From contig CP018783.1 of assembly GCA_002025645.1 (NCBI GenBank), positions 1,798,001-1,862,000 of the forward strand: DNA of 64,000 bases. Reading direction: 5' to 3'. The number at the start of each line of letters is the position of its first letter. Positions within the stretch are counted from its first letter, which is position 1. The translations under genes were made by a program, and so were the position numbers. The stretch comes from Curtobacterium pusillum. Its GTDB lineage: Bacteria > Actinomycetota > Actinomycetes > Actinomycetales > Microbacteriaceae. The notes under the pieces are model-generated. The model had not been told where the DNA came from, made no database searches, and saw nothing but the letters and a program-made list of their open reading frames with translations. Positions 42,923-52,478 of this stretch are shown piece by piece.

Positions 42923-43015
42923 GGTGGACGCGCGGTGCGTTCCGGACGGGGCGCGCGCGGTGGACGCGCGGTGCGTTCCGGACGGGGCGTGCGCGGTGGA
43001 CGCGCGGTGCGTTCC
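42923..43015. repeat. 36-bp tandem repeat
   Basis: GGTGGACGCGCGGTGCGTTC begins at 42923, 42959 and 42995, period 36. The spacer differs only slightly between units (GCGCGCGC versus GCGTGCGC), giving about 2.6 units. The last unit runs straight into palindrome copy D. A replication-slippage product or a transcript-level structure are both possible. Confidence 0.75.
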
Positions 43016-43057
43016 GGACTGGAGGCGCGGGGCGGGCACGACCCGTGCCTCCAGTCC
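43016..43057. repeat. Dispersed palindrome, copy D
   Basis: The arms GGACTGGAGGCGCGG and CCGTGCCTCCAGTCC pair with small mismatches. It begins directly after the tandem repeat and lies 28 bases past the stop of the DksA-like gene. Confidence 0.85.
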
Positions 43058-43084
43058 GTCAGGTGGTGACCGTCTGCGGGCCCG

Positions 43085-43417
43085 TCACGCGTGGGCGACG
43101 CACGTCGCGGCCCACGGGACGGCGTCGAGCCGGGCCTCCGGGATCGGCTCGCCGCCGACCGCGCAGCGCCCGTAGGTGCCGGCGTCGAGCCGCGCGAGCG
43201 CGGCGTCCACCAGCCGGAGTCGCTCGCGCGCGTCGTCGCGGACGGCACCGAGCGAGCCGCGCTCCCAGGCGAGGGTCGCACCCTCCGGATCGTGCTCGTC
43301 GTCGGAGTTGGCGTCCTGCCGGGCATCGCTCACATCACGCATGCTCCGCTCGACGTCGGCCAGGAGGCGCTCGTTGCGGGCGCGTTCCGCCTTCAGCGCC
43401 TGCCGAGGATCGTCCAT
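43085..43417 (-). CDS. DksA/TraR-like zinc-finger protein (degenerate)
   Basis: This 110-residue protein has a helical N-terminal half (RARNERLLADVERSMRDVSDAR) and a C-terminal finger YGRCAVGGEPIPEARLDAVPWAATCVAHA. The fold motif is that of DksA/TraR, but the second position of CxxC is Gly and the last CxxC is CVAH, so two of four ligands are replaced. Such actinobacterial versions may bind zinc differently or not at all. DksA proteins act on RNA polymerase. ATG at 43417. It is divergent from the second luciferase-like gene across 56 bases. Confidence 0.8.
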   Translation of the reverse strand: MDDPRQALKAERARNERLLADVERSMRDVSDARQDANSDDEHDPEGATLAWERGSLGAVRDDARERLRLVDAALARLDAGTYGRCAVGGEPIPEARLDAVPWAATCVAHA

Positions 43418-43473
43418 GCCGGAGACCGTAGTCGTCTCGGAATGGCCACGCCGTCGAATGCGTTCGTATCGAC

Positions 43474-44505
43474 ATGACGAAGATCGGGTTCCTGTCGTTC
43501 GGACACTGGCGCGACGTGCCGGGCTCCAAGGTGCGCAGCGGCCGCGAGGCCCTCGTGCAGGCGATCGACCTCGCGGTCGCGGCAGAGGAAGCCGGCGTCG
43601 ACGGCGCGTACTTCCGCGTGCACCACTTCGCACCGCAGCAGGCCGCGCCGTTCCCACTGCTCTCCGCGATCGCGGCCCGGACCAGCCGCATCGAGATCGG
43701 CACCGGGGTGATCGACATGCGGTACGAGAACCCGCTCTACATGGCGGAAGAAGCGGCAGCGGCCGACCTCATCTCCGGCGGACGACTGCAGCTCGGTGTC
43801 TCCCGTGGTTCACCCGAGACCGCTCTCGCTGGTTACCAGCAGTTCGGCTACGTGCCGGACGCGTCCGACGAGAACGGTGGCGACATGGCGCGGACGCACA
43901 CCGACGTGTTCCGCCGCGCGATCGCCGGGGAACCGATGGCGAACGCGAACCCGCAGATGACCGGCTCGGTCGGCTCGCTGCCGATCTCGCCGCTGTCCGA
44001 CGGCCTCGGCGACCGCATCTGGTGGGGCGCCGGGACTCGGGCGACCGCGGAGTGGACCGCCGAGCAGGGCATGAACCTCATGTCGTCGACCCTGCTCACG
44101 GAGGACACCGGTGTGCCGTTCGACGAACTGCAGGCCGAGCAGATCGCACGCTTCCGGACGACCTGGGAGCAGATGGGGTGGGAGCGGACCCCGCGGGTCT
44201 CGGTTTCGCGCAGCATCATCCCGATCATCGACGACGAGTCGCGGCACTACTTCGGCGTCCGGGCGCAGGTCGAGGGGCAGGACCAGGTCGGGCACCTCGA
44301 CGGCGGCCTCGCCCGGTTCGGCCGCTCGTACATCGGGTCGCCCGAGGACCTCGTGGCGGAGCTCGCAGCCGACAAGGCCGTGCGGGCCGCGGACACCGTG
44401 CTCGTCACGGTGCCGAACCAGCTCGGCGTCGACTTCAACGCGCGGCTGCTCGCCTCGGTGAAGGACGTCATGCGCGAGGTGGATGCGGCGCCGGTCCCCG
44501 CCTGA
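43474..44505 (+). CDS. LLM-class flavin-dependent oxidoreductase (second copy)
   Basis: This 343-residue luciferase-like monooxygenase has the same TIM-barrel landmarks as the protein at 31977-33011: KIGFLSFGHW start, ADLISGGRLQLGVSRGSP near 105 and RIWWGAGTRATAEW near 185. It is a paralogue with a different middle. Substrates are unknown; the family covers long-chain aldehydes, nitro compounds and F420-linked reactions. Upstream DNA has no strong ribosome-binding site. Confidence 0.88.
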   Translation: MTKIGFLSFGHWRDVPGSKVRSGREALVQAIDLAVAAEEAGVDGAYFRVHHFAPQQAAPFPLLSAIAARTSRIEIGTGVIDMRYENPLYMAEEAAAADLISGGRLQLGVSRGSPETALAGYQQFGYVPDASDENGGDMARTHTDVFRRAIAGEPMANANPQMTGSVGSLPISPLSDGLGDRIWWGAGTRATAEWTAEQGMNLMSSTLLTEDTGVPFDELQAEQIARFRTTWEQMGWERTPRVSVSRSIIPIIDDESRHYFGVRAQVEGQDQVGHLDGGLARFGRSYIGSPEDLVAELAADKAVRAADTVLVTVPNQLGVDFNARLLASVKDVMREVDAAPVPA

Positions 44506-44522
44506 GCCGCTACGGTTCCGGC

Positions 44523-45038
44523 ATGGGTGTCAACCTGGCCGGCTCCGAGATCCTGCACCTGGACGCGACGCGGATGTGGGTGCAGACGACCCACTTCGCC
44601 GTGTCCGACGCTGCCGATGACCGCACGGTCCTCACGGAGTTGCTCGCCGCCGACGGCTACGGCCACGACTACGCATCACCCTTCGGCGGCCGGAACACCG
44701 ACGGACTGGTGCCGGTGCACGGCAGGTGGACGCTCGCCAGCATCACGCCCGAGTCGTTCGAGCCCGCGGATCCAGACCGCGCCGGCGACCTTCTGCGCAC
44801 CTGGGCGACGGTCCAGAACTGGACCGATCCGGAGTTCACCCTCACGAGCGAGACCCTCTCCGAGCTCGACCGCGTCATCGGCACGCTCCGTCGCGGCACC
44901 CTCCTGCGCCTCGTGCACCCAGGCGACGAGCACGAACACAGCTACGGGTGGGTCACGGGAGACAAGGGCTTCCACGAGTACGTCGTGGTCGACCGGCCGC
45001 ACGGTCGAGTCTCGGTCGTGGTCGCGTCCGACGACTGA
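44523..45038 (+). CDS. Hypothetical protein
   Basis: This 171-residue protein begins MGVNLAGSEILHLDATRMWVQ and contains no recognised domain or membrane segment. It follows the luciferase-like gene by 17 bases on the same strand, so it is probably cotranscribed. Composition and codon use match neighbouring genes, which argues that it is real. Function unknown. Confidence 0.65.
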   Translation: MGVNLAGSEILHLDATRMWVQTTHFAVSDAADDRTVLTELLAADGYGHDYASPFGGRNTDGLVPVHGRWTLASITPESFEPADPDRAGDLLRTWATVQNWTDPEFTLTSETLSELDRVIGTLRRGTLLRLVHPGDEHEHSYGWVTGDKGFHEYVVVDRPHGRVSVVVASDD

Positions 45039-45143
45039 CGCGCTGGTCCCCCTTCCTGCTGACACCCGGCCTGGGACTGTGGCCGGTTTCCGCACTCCCG
45101 TAGCGTCGAGGGGCACCATCCACCGCACCTCGAGGAGCTCCCC

Positions 45144-45590
45144 GTGACGCTGCCGGCCGCCGGCTGGTTCCCGGACCCGCAGGACGCCAGCCGCCTGCGC
45201 TGGTGGGACGGTCACGCCTGGGGAGCCGCCACGCGAGTACTGCCGAGCCGTACCGAGTCCATCGTGCCGGTCGTCGTCGCACCGGTGGGACCGTCGTTCT
45301 CGGTGCAACCGGCTGCTGTCCGGACCGGTTCCTGGGCGTCGGGCGGCTCAGGCGTGCACCGGTTCAGCGCGTTCTCGTCCCTCGCCGTCCTGTTCGCCGC
45401 GCTCTCGGTCGTGATGAACCCGTGGGGCGTGTGCAGCGCCGCCGCGATCGTCACCGGCTTGCTCGCCGTGGTGTGGCCGGGTGCGACCGGCGGCTGGCGC
45501 GTCCTGGCGCGGAGTGCTTCGGCGAGCGCCCTGGTCGTCGCGGTGGCGACGGCCGCCGTGGCTGCGTCGTCGCAGTTCCACCTGTTCTGA
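45144..45590 (+). CDS. DUF2510 membrane protein
   Basis: This 148-residue protein starts with a DUF2510 motif, PAAGWFPDPQDASRLRWWDGHAW (about 4-27), common at the N-terminus of actinobacterial membrane proteins. Three hydrophobic segments follow (about 75-140). GAGGAGCTCC lies before the GTG. Function unknown; likely a surface or envelope component. Confidence 0.75.
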   Translation: MTLPAAGWFPDPQDASRLRWWDGHAWGAATRVLPSRTESIVPVVVAPVGPSFSVQPAAVRTGSWASGGSGVHRFSAFSSLAVLFAALSVVMNPWGVCSAAAIVTGLLAVVWPGATGGWRVLARSASASALVVAVATAAVAASSQFHLF

Positions 45591-45608
45591 CGGGTGCGCC
45601 CGGTCTGG

Positions 45609-45669
45609 CTGCTCATCGACTGAGCAGAAATCGTCGAGTGCTCTGCGGCGACCCGACGATTTCTGCTCA
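45609..45669. terminator. Long bidirectional terminator with competing hairpin
   Basis: TGAGCAGAAATCGTCG (45621-45636) pairs perfectly with CGACGATTTCTGCTCA (45654-45669), a 16-base stem between converging genes. CTGCTCA (45609-45615) can instead pair with TGAGCAG (45621-45627), so the two structures exclude each other. Confidence 0.8.
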
Positions 45670-45682
45670 CTGAACGAGCCCG

Positions 45683-46690
45683 CTACCGCCGGGCCCGCGG
45701 GTGCGCCGTCTGGTACACGTCCCGGAGCATGTCCGCCGTGACCATCGTGTAGATCTGGGTCGTCGCGACGCTCGCGTGCCCGAGCAGTTCCTGCACGACA
45801 CGGACGTCCGCCCCACCCTCGAGCAGGTGCGTCGCGAACGAGTGCCGGAAGGTGTGCGGCGACACGTGCTCGGCGAGCTCGGCACGCGACGCCGCCGCCT
45901 GGATCACGAGCCAGGCGCTCTGCCGGGACAGCCGCGCTCCCCGGGCGCCGAGGAACAGCGCCGGCGTGGAGGCGCCCCGTGCCGCGAACACCGGACGCGC
46001 CCGCACGAGGTACGCGTCGATCGCCGCCCGGGCGTAGCTGCCGAGCGGGACCACCCGTTGCTTGTTCCCCTTGCCGGTGACCTTCACCACGGAGAGCTCC
46101 CCGCCGGAGTCCGACAGCGTCGTGACGTCGTCGACCGAGAGCCCGACGGCCTCGGAGATCCGCGCGCCGGTGGCGTAGAGCAGCTCGAGCAGCGCCTTGT
46201 CCCGCAGGCCGACGAGATCGTCGGCCACGCCGTCGGCGGAGCCGTCGGCAGAGCCGGTCGACGCCGCGGCGAGCAACCGCTCCATGTCGTGCACGGAGAT
46301 CGCCTTCGGCAGCCGCATCGGTGCCTTCGGCGGACGGACGGAGGCGCCCGGGTCGAGCTGCAGCCACCCCTCCCCTGCGGCGAACGCGGTGAACGAGCGC
46401 ACGGAGCTGAGCATCCGCGCGACCGATCGAGGCGCCAACGGGCCCGACGGCCGGGTGGCCAGGTACGTCACGAAACCGGCGAGGTCCGCGCGGCAGATCC
46501 GTCCGACGTCCTCGAGGACCGCCGACCCCCCGGCCCGGTCGGCTCCGTCCGAGTCGACCACGGGGGCCGCGGCGATCCAGGACGCGAACGTCCCGAGGTC
46601 CCGCCGGTACGCCGACAGGGTGTGCTGCGACAGCCCCCGCTCGATCGCGATGTGCCGCAGGTAGGTCTCCGTGGCACGGTCCAGGGGCAT
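45683..46690 (-). CDS. xerD: Site-specific tyrosine recombinase XerD
   Basis: This ~335-residue recombinase resolves chromosome dimers at dif with XerC. The N-terminal SAM-like domain (about 5-110) starts [23 protein letters not shown]. The catalytic core has Arg in [12 protein letters not shown], Lys in VTGKGNKQR, the H-x-x-R box [15 protein letters not shown] and [12 protein letters not shown] with the nucleophile Tyr. GTG at 46693 and ATG at 46690 are alternative starts. Its place beside the Nudix and pyrG genes is the usual actinobacterial arrangement, so it is a housekeeping gene, not a phage integrase. Confidence 0.93.
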   Translation of the reverse strand: MPLDRATETYLRHIAIERGLSQHTLSAYRRDLGTFASWIAAAPVVDSDGADRAGGSAVLEDVGRICRADLAGFVTYLATRPSGPLAPRSVARMLSSVRSFTAFAAGEGWLQLDPGASVRPPKAPMRLPKAISVHDMERLLAAASTGSADGSADGVADDLVGLRDKALLELLYATGARISEAVGLSVDDVTTLSDSGGELSVVKVTGKGNKQRVVPLGSYARAAIDAYLVRARPVFAARGASTPALFLGARGARLSRQSAWLVIQAAASRAELAEHVSPHTFRHSFATHLLEGGADVRVVQELLGHASVATTQIYTMVTADMLRDVYQTAHPRARR

Positions 46691-46723
46691 CACCCCGACA
46701 GGCTAACCGGCGTGCGGGCCGAG

Positions 46724-47305
46724 TCAGTGCAGGGCTGCGTCCGGCTCACCCACGCGGTACCCGGTGAAGGTGACGGTCAGCCCGCCACGGGTCGGGGCCG
46801 CACAGAAGAGGCCCCCCGACACCGCGGTGTCCGGTGCGAGCGGAGCGACCCGCACCAGTCGTGGCTCGTCACCGTCCGCCCAGGCGCGGATCGTCACCGC
46901 GTCACCGGCCCTGCTCGCCCGGACCGTCACCGTTCGGCCTGCCCACTCCGGCACCGGTGCGACCGACCAGTCCGACACCCCGTGCGTGACGACGGCGCCG
47001 ACCTGCGGCTGCCCGTCGGAGAACTCGACGCCCGCTTTGATCCAGGTCTGCTCGTCGACCCGGAGGAACACACCCGCCTGGTCGAACTGCTCCGCGTAGT
47101 CCAGCACGAACGACACCTCGACCGAGAACGCTCCGTCGAGGGGCTGGAGCAGCGCGTGCTCGGAGTCGTGCAAGAAGCCGTACGAGGTGGTGCGCCACGC
47201 GTCGCTGCCCTCGAGGGCCTCCACCCGGAGGCGGTCACCGTCGAGGACGGTCGCGGCGGGCTCGTGCGTCCAGCGTGCAGCCTCGACGAGGTCCGCGAGG
47301 CTCAC
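46724..47305 (-). CDS. DUF1349 domain protein
   Basis: This 193-residue protein matches DUF1349, a beta-sandwich family resembling concanavalin-like lectins. It has VEVSFVLDYAEQFDQAGVFLRVDEQTWIKAGVEF (about 66-99) and ends with the GGLTVTFTGYRVG strand. There is no signal peptide. The GTG overlaps the Nudix stop (GTGA), so translation is coupled. Role unknown; a sugar-binding function is a family guess. Confidence 0.85.
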   Translation of the reverse strand: MSLADLVEAARWTHEPAATVLDGDRLRVEALEGSDAWRTTSYGFLHDSEHALLQPLDGAFSVEVSFVLDYAEQFDQAGVFLRVDEQTWIKAGVEFSDGQPQVGAVVTHGVSDWSVAPVPEWAGRTVTVRASRAGDAVTIRAWADGDEPRLVRVAPLAPDTAVSGGLFCAAPTRGGLTVTFTGYRVGEPDAALH

Positions 47306-47877
47306 GACTCGCGCCGCTCCGCAGCGTCCACCGCGAGCACGGCCACGACGAGCCCGGAGTTGTGCAGCCGACCGTCGAGGATCGCTTCCACCAGCTCGGC
47401 CCGCGGCACCCAGCGCTTCACGATGTCGGCTTCCTCGGCCTCGCGGTCGAAGGCCGTGGCGGTCGGCCGGACGCCCCGGGCGCGGTAGATCTGCAGGAAC
47501 TCGTCGCTCCCACCGGAGGACGTGTTGTACGTCACGAGCGGCTCCCACTCGTCGGCCTCGAGGTCGGCCTCCTCCGCCAGCTCCCGCTTCGCAGCGGTCA
47601 GCCGGTCTTCGCCCTCCATGTCGAGCAGGCCGGCCGGCAGCTCCCAGTCGCGCACGCGGACGGGGTGCCGGTACTGCTGGATGACGAGGACGCGGCCCTC
47701 GGAGTCCTCGGCGTAGACGGCGACGGCACCCGTGTGGTCGATGTACTCCCGCACCATCGTGTCGTCGTGGTACGCGATCGTGTCGCGTCGGACGTCCCAG
47801 ACCGCCCCCTCGTAGACGACGGTGGAGTCGGTGACCTCGAAGGAGGCTGGTTCGTCGGAGAGGGGCGCGTCAGTCAC
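47302..47877 (-). CDS. Nudix hydrolase, ADP-ribose pyrophosphatase type
   Basis: This 191-residue enzyme of the ADP-ribose pyrophosphatase subfamily hydrolyses nucleoside diphosphates linked to another group. The Nudix box reads GLLDMEGEDRLTAAKRELAEEADL (REL-EE intact; the loop has one extra residue, as usual in this subfamily). The VLVIQQYRHPVRVRDWELPAG strand precedes it. The start is GTG at 47877; a TTG 12 bases earlier is possible. It lies directly after pyrG in the leftward block. Confidence 0.9.
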   Translation of the reverse strand: MTDAPLSDEPASFEVTDSTVVYEGAVWDVRRDTIAYHDDTMVREYIDHTGAVAVYAEDSEGRVLVIQQYRHPVRVRDWELPAGLLDMEGEDRLTAAKRELAEEADLEADEWEPLVTYNTSSGGSDEFLQIYRARGVRPTATAFDREAEEADIVKRWVPRAELVEAILDGRLHNSGLVVAVLAVDAAERRES

Positions 47878-47916
47878 GCGACCATCCAAGCACGGGCCGC
47901 TGACGCGACCGCAGAC

Positions 47917-47958
47917 GGACTGGAGGCGCGGTGCCAGCTGGCACCGCGCCTCCAGTCC
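47917..47958. repeat. Dispersed palindrome, copy E (most perfect)
   Basis: The 42-base repeat is a complete palindrome: the arm GGACTGGAGGCGCGGTGCC meets its exact complement through the centre AGCT. It starts 14 bases past the pyrG stop and 39 before the Nudix start, a terminator-like place. Confidence 0.9.
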
Positions 47959-47971
47959 GAGACCGCTCGCG

Positions 47972-49687
47972 TTACGCGACCTGCTCCTCGTTCTGCGGGT
48001 CGAAGAGGCTGGACGCCTCGTGCCGCGTGATCGCGGCCTCGACGAGGCCCGCGAACAGCGGGTGCGCGTTCGTCGGACGCGAGCGCAGCTCCGGGTGCGC
48101 CTGCGTGGCGATGTAGAACGGGTGCACGTCGCGCGGCAGCTCGACGTACTCGACCAGGTTGCCGTCGGGCGAGGTGCCCGAGAACACCAGGCCGGCGTCT
48201 GCGATCTGCTGACGGTACGTGTTGTTCACCTCGTAGCGGTGACGGTGACGCTCCGAGGCCTCCGTGGCACCGTAGAGCTCGGCGGCCAGCGAGCCGTCCG
48301 CGAACGTCGCCGGGTACAGGCCGAGGCGCATGGTGCCGCCCAGGTCGCCCCCGGCGATGATGTCGACCTGCTCCGCCATGGTCGCGATGACCGGCGTCGT
48401 GGTCTCCGGGTCGAACTCGGTGCTCGACGCGTCGGTGAGGCCCGCCTCGTGCCGGGCGTACTCGATGACCATGCACTGCAGGCCGAGGCACAGGCCGAGC
48501 GTGGGGATGCCCTGCTCACGCGCGAAGCGCAGCGCGCCGAGCTTGCCCTCGATGCCGCGCACGCCGAACCCGCCGGGGACGCAGATGCCGTCGACGTCGC
48601 CGAGGTGCTTCGCAGCGCCTTCGGGCGTGGTGCAGTCGTCAGACACGACCCACTTGAGCGTGACCTTGGCGTTGTGCGCGAAGCCACCGGCACGGAGCGC
48701 CTCGGTGACCGAGAGGTACGCGTCCGGGAGGTCGATGTACTTGCCGACGAGGGCGATCGTGACGTCCTTCTTCGGCTCGTGCACCGCGTGCAGCACCGGA
48801 GTCCACGCCGTCCAGTCGACCGCGCCGGCGTCGAGGTGGAGTGCGTCGACGATGACCTGGTCGAGGCCCTGGTTGTTCAGCAGCGTCGGGAGGTCGTAGA
48901 TCGACGGGACGTCCACCGCGTTCACCACGGCGTCCTCGTCCACGTCGCACATCAGGGCGATCTTGCGCTTGTTCGCGTCCGACACCGGGCGGTCGCTGCG
49001 CAGCACCAGGGCGTCGGGCTGGATGCCGATCGAGCGGAGCGCGGCAACGGAGTGCTGCGTCGGCTTCGTCTTCTGCTCACCCGAGGCGTTCATGAACGGC
49101 ACGAGCGACACGTGCACGAAGAACACGTTGTTGCGGCCGAGCTCGTGCCGCACCTGGCGTGCCGACTCGATGAACGGCTGCGACTCGATGTCACCGACGG
49201 TGCCACCGACCTCGGTGATGATGACGTCGGGCTGCGGGTCGTTCTGCGCCTGCTCGCGCATCCGCCGCTTGATCTCGTCGGTGATGTGCGGGATGACCTG
49301 CACCGTGTCGCCGAGGTACTCGCCGCGACGCTCCTTGGCGATCACCGTCGAGTACACCTGGCCGGTGGTCACGTTCGCGGCCTGCGACAGGTTGATGTCG
49401 AGGAAGCGCTCGTAGTGCCCGATGTCGAGGTCCGTCTCCGCACCGTCGTCGGTCACGAAGACCTCGCCGTGCTGGAACGGGTTCATGGTGCCCGGGTCCA
49501 CGTTGAGGTACGGGTCGAGCTTCTGCATGACGACCTTGAGGCCGCGTGCCGTGAGGAGGTTGCCGAGGCTGGCCGCCGTGAGGCCCTTGCCGAGAGACGA
49601 GACGACCCCGCCGGTCACGAAGATCTGCTTCGTCACCTTCGGGGTCGCGTTCGAAGAATTGGTTCCGCCGCTGAGAGTGTCCGCCAC
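47972..49687 (-). CDS. pyrG: CTP synthase
   Basis: This 571-residue amidotransferase makes CTP from UTP, ATP and glutamine. The N-terminal synthase domain opens [18 protein letters not shown] with the P-loop, then [28 protein letters not shown]. The glutaminase domain has the Cys nucleophile in GLCLGLQCM and the HxE pair near the C-terminus (HPEL). It starts with GTG. Palindrome copy E lies just beyond its stop. Housekeeping gene. Confidence 0.97.
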   Translation of the reverse strand: MADTLSGGTNSSNATPKVTKQIFVTGGVVSSLGKGLTAASLGNLLTARGLKVVMQKLDPYLNVDPGTMNPFQHGEVFVTDDGAETDLDIGHYERFLDINLSQAANVTTGQVYSTVIAKERRGEYLGDTVQVIPHITDEIKRRMREQAQNDPQPDVIITEVGGTVGDIESQPFIESARQVRHELGRNNVFFVHVSLVPFMNASGEQKTKPTQHSVAALRSIGIQPDALVLRSDRPVSDANKRKIALMCDVDEDAVVNAVDVPSIYDLPTLLNNQGLDQVIVDALHLDAGAVDWTAWTPVLHAVHEPKKDVTIALVGKYIDLPDAYLSVTEALRAGGFAHNAKVTLKWVVSDDCTTPEGAAKHLGDVDGICVPGGFGVRGIEGKLGALRFAREQGIPTLGLCLGLQCMVIEYARHEAGLTDASSTEFDPETTTPVIATMAEQVDIIAGGDLGGTMRLGLYPATFADGSLAAELYGATEASERHRHRYEVNNTYRQQIADAGLVFSGTSPDGNLVEYVELPRDVHPFYIATQAHPELRSRPTNAHPLFAGLVEAAITRHEASSLFDPQNEEQVA

Positions 49688-49804
49688 GGGATTCCATCGT
49701 ACGTCAGAACTGCCGGGAGGCGCGACCTCGGTTCGCCGTGGGCGTTGCGTCGGGCGTGTGGCCGGGTCCGCGGGCCGTGGGCGGCCCCGCCGGTCGGCTG
49801 GCCG

Positions 49805-51499
49805 TCAGGCCTTCTGGCCGGCGACGTCCAGCAGCTCGCGCGCGTGCTCGATGCCGCTGGCGCTGTCGCCGAGTCCGGACAGCAGTCGCGCCATCTCCTG
49901 CAGACGGTCCTCGCCCTCGAGCCGCCGAACACTCGACGACGTGACCGCGCCGCTGGCGTCCTTCACGACGTTGAGGTGGTTGTTCGCGAACGCCGCGACC
50001 TGCGCCAGGTGCGTCACGACGATCACCTGCGTGCGCTCCGCGAGCTTCGCCAGACGCCGACCGATCTCGATCGCGGCCGCACCACCGACCCCGGCGTCGA
50101 CCTCGTCGAACACGAAGGTCGGGACGGTCGTGGTGCCCGCCATGACGACCTCGATCGCCAGCATCACGCGGGAGAGCTCGCCACCCGAGGCGCCCTTGCT
50201 GATCGGCCGCGGGTCCGTCCCCGAGTGCGGCTGCAGCAGGATCGACACCTGGTCGCGGCCGTGTCGGCGGTACTCGCCCGCGTCCGACACCTCGACCACG
50301 AGGGACGCACCGGCCATCGCGAGGGTCTTCAGCTCCGCCGTGACCCGCTTCGCGAGGTCGTTCGCGGCCTTGGTCCGCGCCGTCGTCAGGGTGGCGCCGG
50401 CGGTCTCGAGTGCCTGGAGGTCCTGCTCGACGGCCTGCTGCAACGTGGCGATGCGGTCGTCGTCGCCGTCGAGCTCGAGCAGTCGGTCGCTCGCCCGCTG
50501 TCCGTACGCGATGACGTCGTCGATCGTGTCGCCGTACTTCCGCGTGAGCCCGGCGAGCAGCGCCCGACGCTCGTTGATGAGCTCGAGGTCGTGCCCCGCG
50601 TCCGGTTCGAGGGACCCGAGGTAGCTCGACAGGCTCGCGGAGGCCTCGGTCGCCTGGATGCCCAGCTCGGTGAGCTGTTCGAGCACCGGCTGCAGTTCGG
50701 CGTCGGATCCGGCGACGCGTTCGATCGCGCGGCGAGCGGACTCGACCAGTCCGACGACGTCGTGCACGCCGTCGAGGGACTCGCTGGACAGCGCCTCGTG
50801 CGCGAGGCCCGCGGACAGCCGGAGCTCCTCGAGGTTCCCGAGCCGCTCGGCACGCTCGGCGAGCTCGGTGTCCTCGCCCGGCTGCGGGTCTGCCGCCTCG
50901 ATCTCGTCCGACGCCGCGCGGATGCGCTCTGCCTCGGCCACGCGGTCGTCGCGGTCCCGTGTCAGCGTCTCGAGCTCACCGGCGTGCTGCTGCCAGGCGT
51001 CGTACGCCGTGACGTAGCGCTGCAGGGCCTTCTCGAGCGCCGGACCACCGAACCCGTCGAGGGCGGCGCGCTGCGCGGTCGCCGAGGTCAGGCGGATCTG
51101 GTCGGACTGGCCGTGCACGGTCACCAGCTGGTCGGCGAGCTCGCCGAGCACGGCCACGGGAGCGCTGCGGCCACCGACGGTCGCACGGCTCCGGCCCTCG
51201 GCCGACACCGTGCGCGTGAGGATGAGTTCGCCGTCCTCGACCGCGCCACCGGCGTCCTCGACGCGTTCGGCGACGGCGTCGTGCTCGGGAACGTGCCAGC
51301 GGCCCTCCACGACGGCGCTCGAGGCGCCACGGCGGACGGAACCGGCGTCCGCACGTGCACCGAGCAGGAGGCCGAGCGCGGTGACGATCATCGTCTTGCC
51401 CGCGCCGGTCTCACCCGTCACGACGGTGAACCCGGGGCCGAGCTCGAGGGTCGTCTCACCGATGACCCCGAGGTCGGAGATCGCGATCTCCTCGATCAC
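49805..51499 (-). CDS. recN: DNA repair protein RecN
   Basis: This 564-residue SMC-like protein acts early in double-strand break repair. The N-terminal Walker A is TGETGAGKT and the C-terminal part has the signature KGASGGELSRVMLAIE and Walker B FVFDEVDAGVGG. The intervening ~350 residues are coiled coil, as expected. The GTG at 51499 follows GAGGACG. Cotranscribed with nadK, whose stop is 52 bases upstream. Confidence 0.95.
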   Translation of the reverse strand: MIEEIAISDLGVIGETTLELGPGFTVVTGETGAGKTMIVTALGLLLGARADAGSVRRGASSAVVEGRWHVPEHDAVAERVEDAGGAVEDGELILTRTVSAEGRSRATVGGRSAPVAVLGELADQLVTVHGQSDQIRLTSATAQRAALDGFGGPALEKALQRYVTAYDAWQQHAGELETLTRDRDDRVAEAERIRAASDEIEAADPQPGEDTELAERAERLGNLEELRLSAGLAHEALSSESLDGVHDVVGLVESARRAIERVAGSDAELQPVLEQLTELGIQATEASASLSSYLGSLEPDAGHDLELINERRALLAGLTRKYGDTIDDVIAYGQRASDRLLELDGDDDRIATLQQAVEQDLQALETAGATLTTARTKAANDLAKRVTAELKTLAMAGASLVVEVSDAGEYRRHGRDQVSILLQPHSGTDPRPISKGASGGELSRVMLAIEVVMAGTTTVPTFVFDEVDAGVGGAAAIEIGRRLAKLAERTQVIVVTHLAQVAAFANNHLNVVKDASGAVTSSSVRRLEGEDRLQEMARLLSGLGDSASGIEHARELLDVAGQKA

Positions 51500-51551
51500 A
51501 GGACGTCCTCGCAGCCGTCGGAGATCAGGATGCTGCGTCCACCCGCGCCGA

Positions 51552-52478
51552 TCACAGGGTGTCCTCGTCGTCCGTCTGCGGTCCGCGCCACCCGGCGACG
51601 GGCAGCTGGAACTTCGCGACGAGACGGTCGGTGAAGGGAGCGTCCTTGAGACGCGCGACGCGCACGGGGTCAGGCGACCGCCGCACCTCGACGCGTGCGC
51701 CGGGCGGGAGGTCGTGGGTCCGTCGACCGTCGCACCACAGCACACCGACGCCGCTGGTGCGCCGCAGGACCTCGATCGCGAGGGTGCAGTCCGGCCCGAC
51801 CACGATCGGCCGGGCGAAGAGGGCGTGCGCGCTCAACGGCACCATGAGCAACGCGTCGACGTCCGGCCAGACGATCGGGCCGCCGCCGGAGAACGAGTAC
51901 GCCGTGGACCCGGTCGGCGTGGACACGACGACACCGTCGCAGCCGAACGACGACAGCGGACGGCCGTCGACCTCGGTCACGACCTCGAGCATGCGCTCCC
52001 GTGAGGCCTTCTCGATGGTTGCCTCGTTCAGCGCCCACGACGAGTAGACGACCTCGTGCCCGACGACCACGTCGACCTGCAGCGTGACGCGTTCCTCGAC
52101 GTGGTACTCGCCGGAGAGTGCTCGCTCGACGGTGGCGCGCAGGCCGTCCCGCTCGCTCTCGGCCAGGAACCCGACGTGACCGAGGTTCACCCCGACGATC
52201 GGTGCCCCGGTCCCGCGGACGAGTTCGGCCGCACGCAGGATGGTGCCGTCGCCGCCGAGGACGATGACGATCTCGAGCTGGTCGGACTGGACGTCCACGC
52301 CGAGGATGTCCACCTGCCCGACCGATGCCTCGGCCCGCCGGATGTCGGCGTACTCATCGAAGGGCATCACCGGGACGAGGCCGGCGGCGTGCAGGAGGTC
52401 GCAGACCTCGACCGCAGCGTCGATGGAGTCCCGTCGGCCCGTGTGGGACACCAGGAGGATGTGCCGGTCGTCGCTCAT
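51552..52478 (-). CDS. nadK: NAD kinase
   Basis: This 308-residue enzyme phosphorylates NAD to NADP. The GGDGT motif of the family is in VLGGDGTILRAAE near 75; the binding loop ALNEATIEK and the stretch CDGVVVSTPTGSTAYSFSGGGPI follow. ATG at 52478 with AAGGGA upstream. It overlaps the tlyA stop (ATGA), so the three genes tlyA-nadK-recN are coupled. Confidence 0.96.
   Translation of the reverse strand: MSDDRHILLVSHTGRRDSIDAAVEVCDLLHAAGLVPVMPFDEYADIRRAEASVGQVDILGVDVQSDQLEIVIVLGGDGTILRAAELVRGTGAPIVGVNLGHVGFLAESERDGLRATVERALSGEYHVEERVTLQVDVVVGHEVVYSSWALNEATIEKASRERMLEVVTEVDGRPLSSFGCDGVVVSTPTGSTAYSFSGGGPIVWPDVDALLMVPLSAHALFARPIVVGPDCTLAIEVLRRTSGVGVLWCDGRRTHDLPPGARVEVRRSPDPVRVARLKDAPFTDRLVAKFQLPVAGWRGPQTDDEDTL

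Noticed and set aside
42923..43015. CRISPR array
   Set aside because: Units are contiguous tandem repeats with no unique spacers and no cas genes nearby.
45683..46690. Integrase of the accessory island
   Set aside because: It is XerD by sequence and by synteny with pyrG, and lies 26 kb from the island.
47822..51634. 1270-codon rightward open frame across pyrG and recN
   Set aside because: Antisense to two certain housekeeping genes; low-complexity R/D/V-rich translation.
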